Shown here: positions 42,932 to 44,385 of the stretch, piece after piece | How the letters are laid out: every line of letters starts with the position of its first letter | Position numbering within the stretch: the stretch's first letter is position 1 | NCBI GenBank assembly: GCA_944324085.1 | Contig: CALUUX010000028.1 | Span: 1-44,385, forward strand | Reading direction: 5' to 3' | DNA length: 44,385 nt | Origin: an uncultured Mailhella sp. | GTDB lineage: Bacteria; Desulfobacterota; Desulfovibrionia; Desulfovibrionales; Desulfovibrionaceae | Position numbers and translations under genes: made by a program | The notes under the pieces: model-generated | Database searches by the model: none | What the model was told of the DNA's origin: nothing | Seen by the model: the letters and a program-made list of their open reading frames with translations, nothing else

Positions 42932-44385
42932 TGCGATTCATTTACGGCGTATGGGACGGGACCGTCATCGGCGGGAACTCCGGCGTCTGCGGCCCGGATT
43001 TCCCGGAAGCCACGCTTGAATTCAACGGCGGCAACCCCGTGCTCGCCCTCATCGGCGACAGAGGCTTCGGCGCGTTCTCCGAACAGGTTTCCCTGCCCGC
43101 GCTGCTCTTCAAGCATCACGACGCGCTGGCCCGCCTTTCCTGCAAACGCTGCACCCCCTGCCGCACCGGTTCGGTTCTGCTCAGGGACGCCCTGCGCCAG
43201 GCCTGCGAAGGCCGCGGCGCGGACGTGGACTGGGGCCTGGTACGCCGCGTGGCCGAACAGATGCGCGAAAGCTCCCTCTGCGGCGTGGGCCGCACGGGCG
43301 TGATTCCCCTGCTCGGCGCGCTGGAACACTTCGCCCCGCTGCTCAGCGCCGACGCTCCCGCGGCCGCCGACCTCTTTTCCTACACCGAGGCCACCGCGCC
43401 CTGCGTGGAAGCCTGCCCCGCCCATGTGGACGTTCCCCGCTACATCGACGCCGTGCGCGACGACAGACCCGAACGGGCCGTGGACGCCGTGCTTGAGCAT
43501 TATCCTCTCGTCGGTTCCTGCGGCCGCGTCTGCGCCCGTCCCTGCGAAAAGGCCTGCACCAGAAACGCCCTCGACGCTCCCGTGTCCATCCGCGCCATCA
43601 AGCGTTACGCCGCCGATCACACCCCCGTGGCCGATCGCGTCGCCGCTCCCGCCGTTCCCCATCCGGACGGCCCCGCGGAAGTCGCCGTGGTCGGCGCCGG
43701 GCCCGCAGGCTGGACATGCGCCTATCACCTGCTGCGCGCCGGGCACAGCGTGGACGTCTTCGATCCCGAAGCCGCGACGGGCGGCATGATCCGCTACGGC
43801 ATTCCCAGCTATCGCCTGCCCAAACCCCTGCTCGACGTGGAATCCCAGACCGTCGAGGCCATGGGCGCGCGCCTGAACCGCGCCGCCCTGGGCAAGGACT
43901 TCTCCCTCGCCGATCTGAAACAGCGGGGCTACAAGGCCGTGTTCGTGGGCGTGGGCGCCAGCGTGGGCCAGCTCGCCCATCTGCCGGAAGACAAGAATCC
44001 GCCCGAAGGCTACGAAAACGGCATTGATTTTCTGCGTCGCGTCCATGACGGCGTGGCCTCCGGTCAGCTGCCCGCCCTGCACGGCGACGTGGTCGTCGTC
44101 GGCGGCGGCAACGTGGCCATGGACTGCTGCCGCTCCGCCGCCCGCATCACCGACGGCAAGGTTCACGTGCTCTACCGCCGCACCGAACAGGATCTGCCCG
44201 CCGACCGCGAGGAAATCGAAGACGCCGTTCGGGAAGGCGTGATCTTCCACTTTCTCACCAACCCCTCGGGCCTCGACGTCGCCGACGGCAAACTCGTCGG
44301 CGTGCGCGCGCTGAACATGCGCCAGGGCGAACCCGACGCCTCGGGACGCCGTTCCGTCTCGCCCATCGAAGGCTCCGAATGGACC
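42932..44385 (+). CDS. NuoF-GltD-like NAD(P)-linked flavoprotein, cut by window end
   Basis: At least 484 residues, with the end outside the window. Residues 1-130 have a NuoF-type C-terminal iron-sulfur domain (LSCKRCTPCRTGSVLL ... SSLCGVGRTG). A GltD/NfnB-like half follows: CVEACPAHVDVPRYI, SCGRVCARPCEKACTR, FAD site VAVVGAGPAGWTCAYHLLRAG, GGMIRYGIPSYRLPK and the NAD(P) site VVVVGGGNVAMDCCRSA. Proteins of this type accompany AOR and Hdr-like complexes and link them to NADH or NADPH. AAGGAGG before the ATG fixes the start. With the upstream genes it gives the complex a pyridine-nucleotide port; whether it bifurcates electrons is inference. Confidence 0.88.

Overview
The window looks like a chromosome segment from a GC-rich anaerobe of the Desulfovibrionaceae (Deltaproteobacteria / Desulfobacterota). 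The strongest sign is an Rnf operon headed by a decaheme cytochrome c and ended by ApbE (cytochrome-rnfCDGEAB-apbE), the arrangement I know from Desulfovibrio. Abundant Hdr/Qmo-like iron-sulfur proteins, a tungsten-type aldehyde:ferredoxin oxidoreductase (AOR) and GDP-heptose genes fit. Species cannot be told from the sequence alone.

Layout. (1) 1-4.4 kb: housekeeping genes ligA (-), lplA (+) and a YfcE-like phosphodiesterase (-), the last two converging on a two-way terminator. (2) 5.1-12.0 kb: the Rnf ion-pumping ferredoxin oxidoreductase with its decaheme cytochrome and flavin transferase. RnfC lacks the usual NADH/FMN loops and RnfD lacks an obvious flavinylation threonine, so electrons may pass to or from the cytochrome rather than NAD. 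(3) 12.6-13.6 kb: a metallo-beta-lactamase-fold gene broken by an in-frame TGA and two frameshifts. (4) 13.8-23.9 kb (-): ten tightly packed surface-glycan genes: GDP-D-glycero-D-manno-heptose synthesis (gmhA, hddA, a fused hddC-gmhB), a GDP-sugar 4,6-dehydratase, an SDR, a cupin and four glycosyltransferases. (5) 24.3-25.1 kb: a serine recombinase beside a pair of 13-bp inverted repeats, a candidate small invertible switch upstream of the glycan operon. (6) 25.2-30.0 kb: a DASS-type permease and an enoate-reductase-like flavoprotein, divergent from a LysR regulator.

(7) 30.4 kb to the end (+): the most unusual part. A Tat-signal four-cluster ferredoxin and an AOR form a two-gene unit closed by a strong terminator. 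A long, mostly overlapping operon follows: NapG-like ferredoxin, QmoA/HdrA-like and QmoB/HdrA-like flavoproteins, an MvhD-like fusion, HdrC-like protein, ferredoxin-NapH fusion, a shortened AOR paralogue, an acyltransferase of the FeeM/GNAT type, a ThiF/E1-like adenylyltransferase, and a NuoF-GltD-like flavoprotein cut by the window end. My reading is that the Hdr/Qmo-like proteins carry electrons between the AOR, NAD(P)H, ferredoxin and the quinone pool, while the AOR-like/GNAT/E1 trio forms an undescribed accessory module. That is inference; the gene order and motifs are seen directly.

No rRNA, tRNA, CRISPR array or insertion sequence was recognised.
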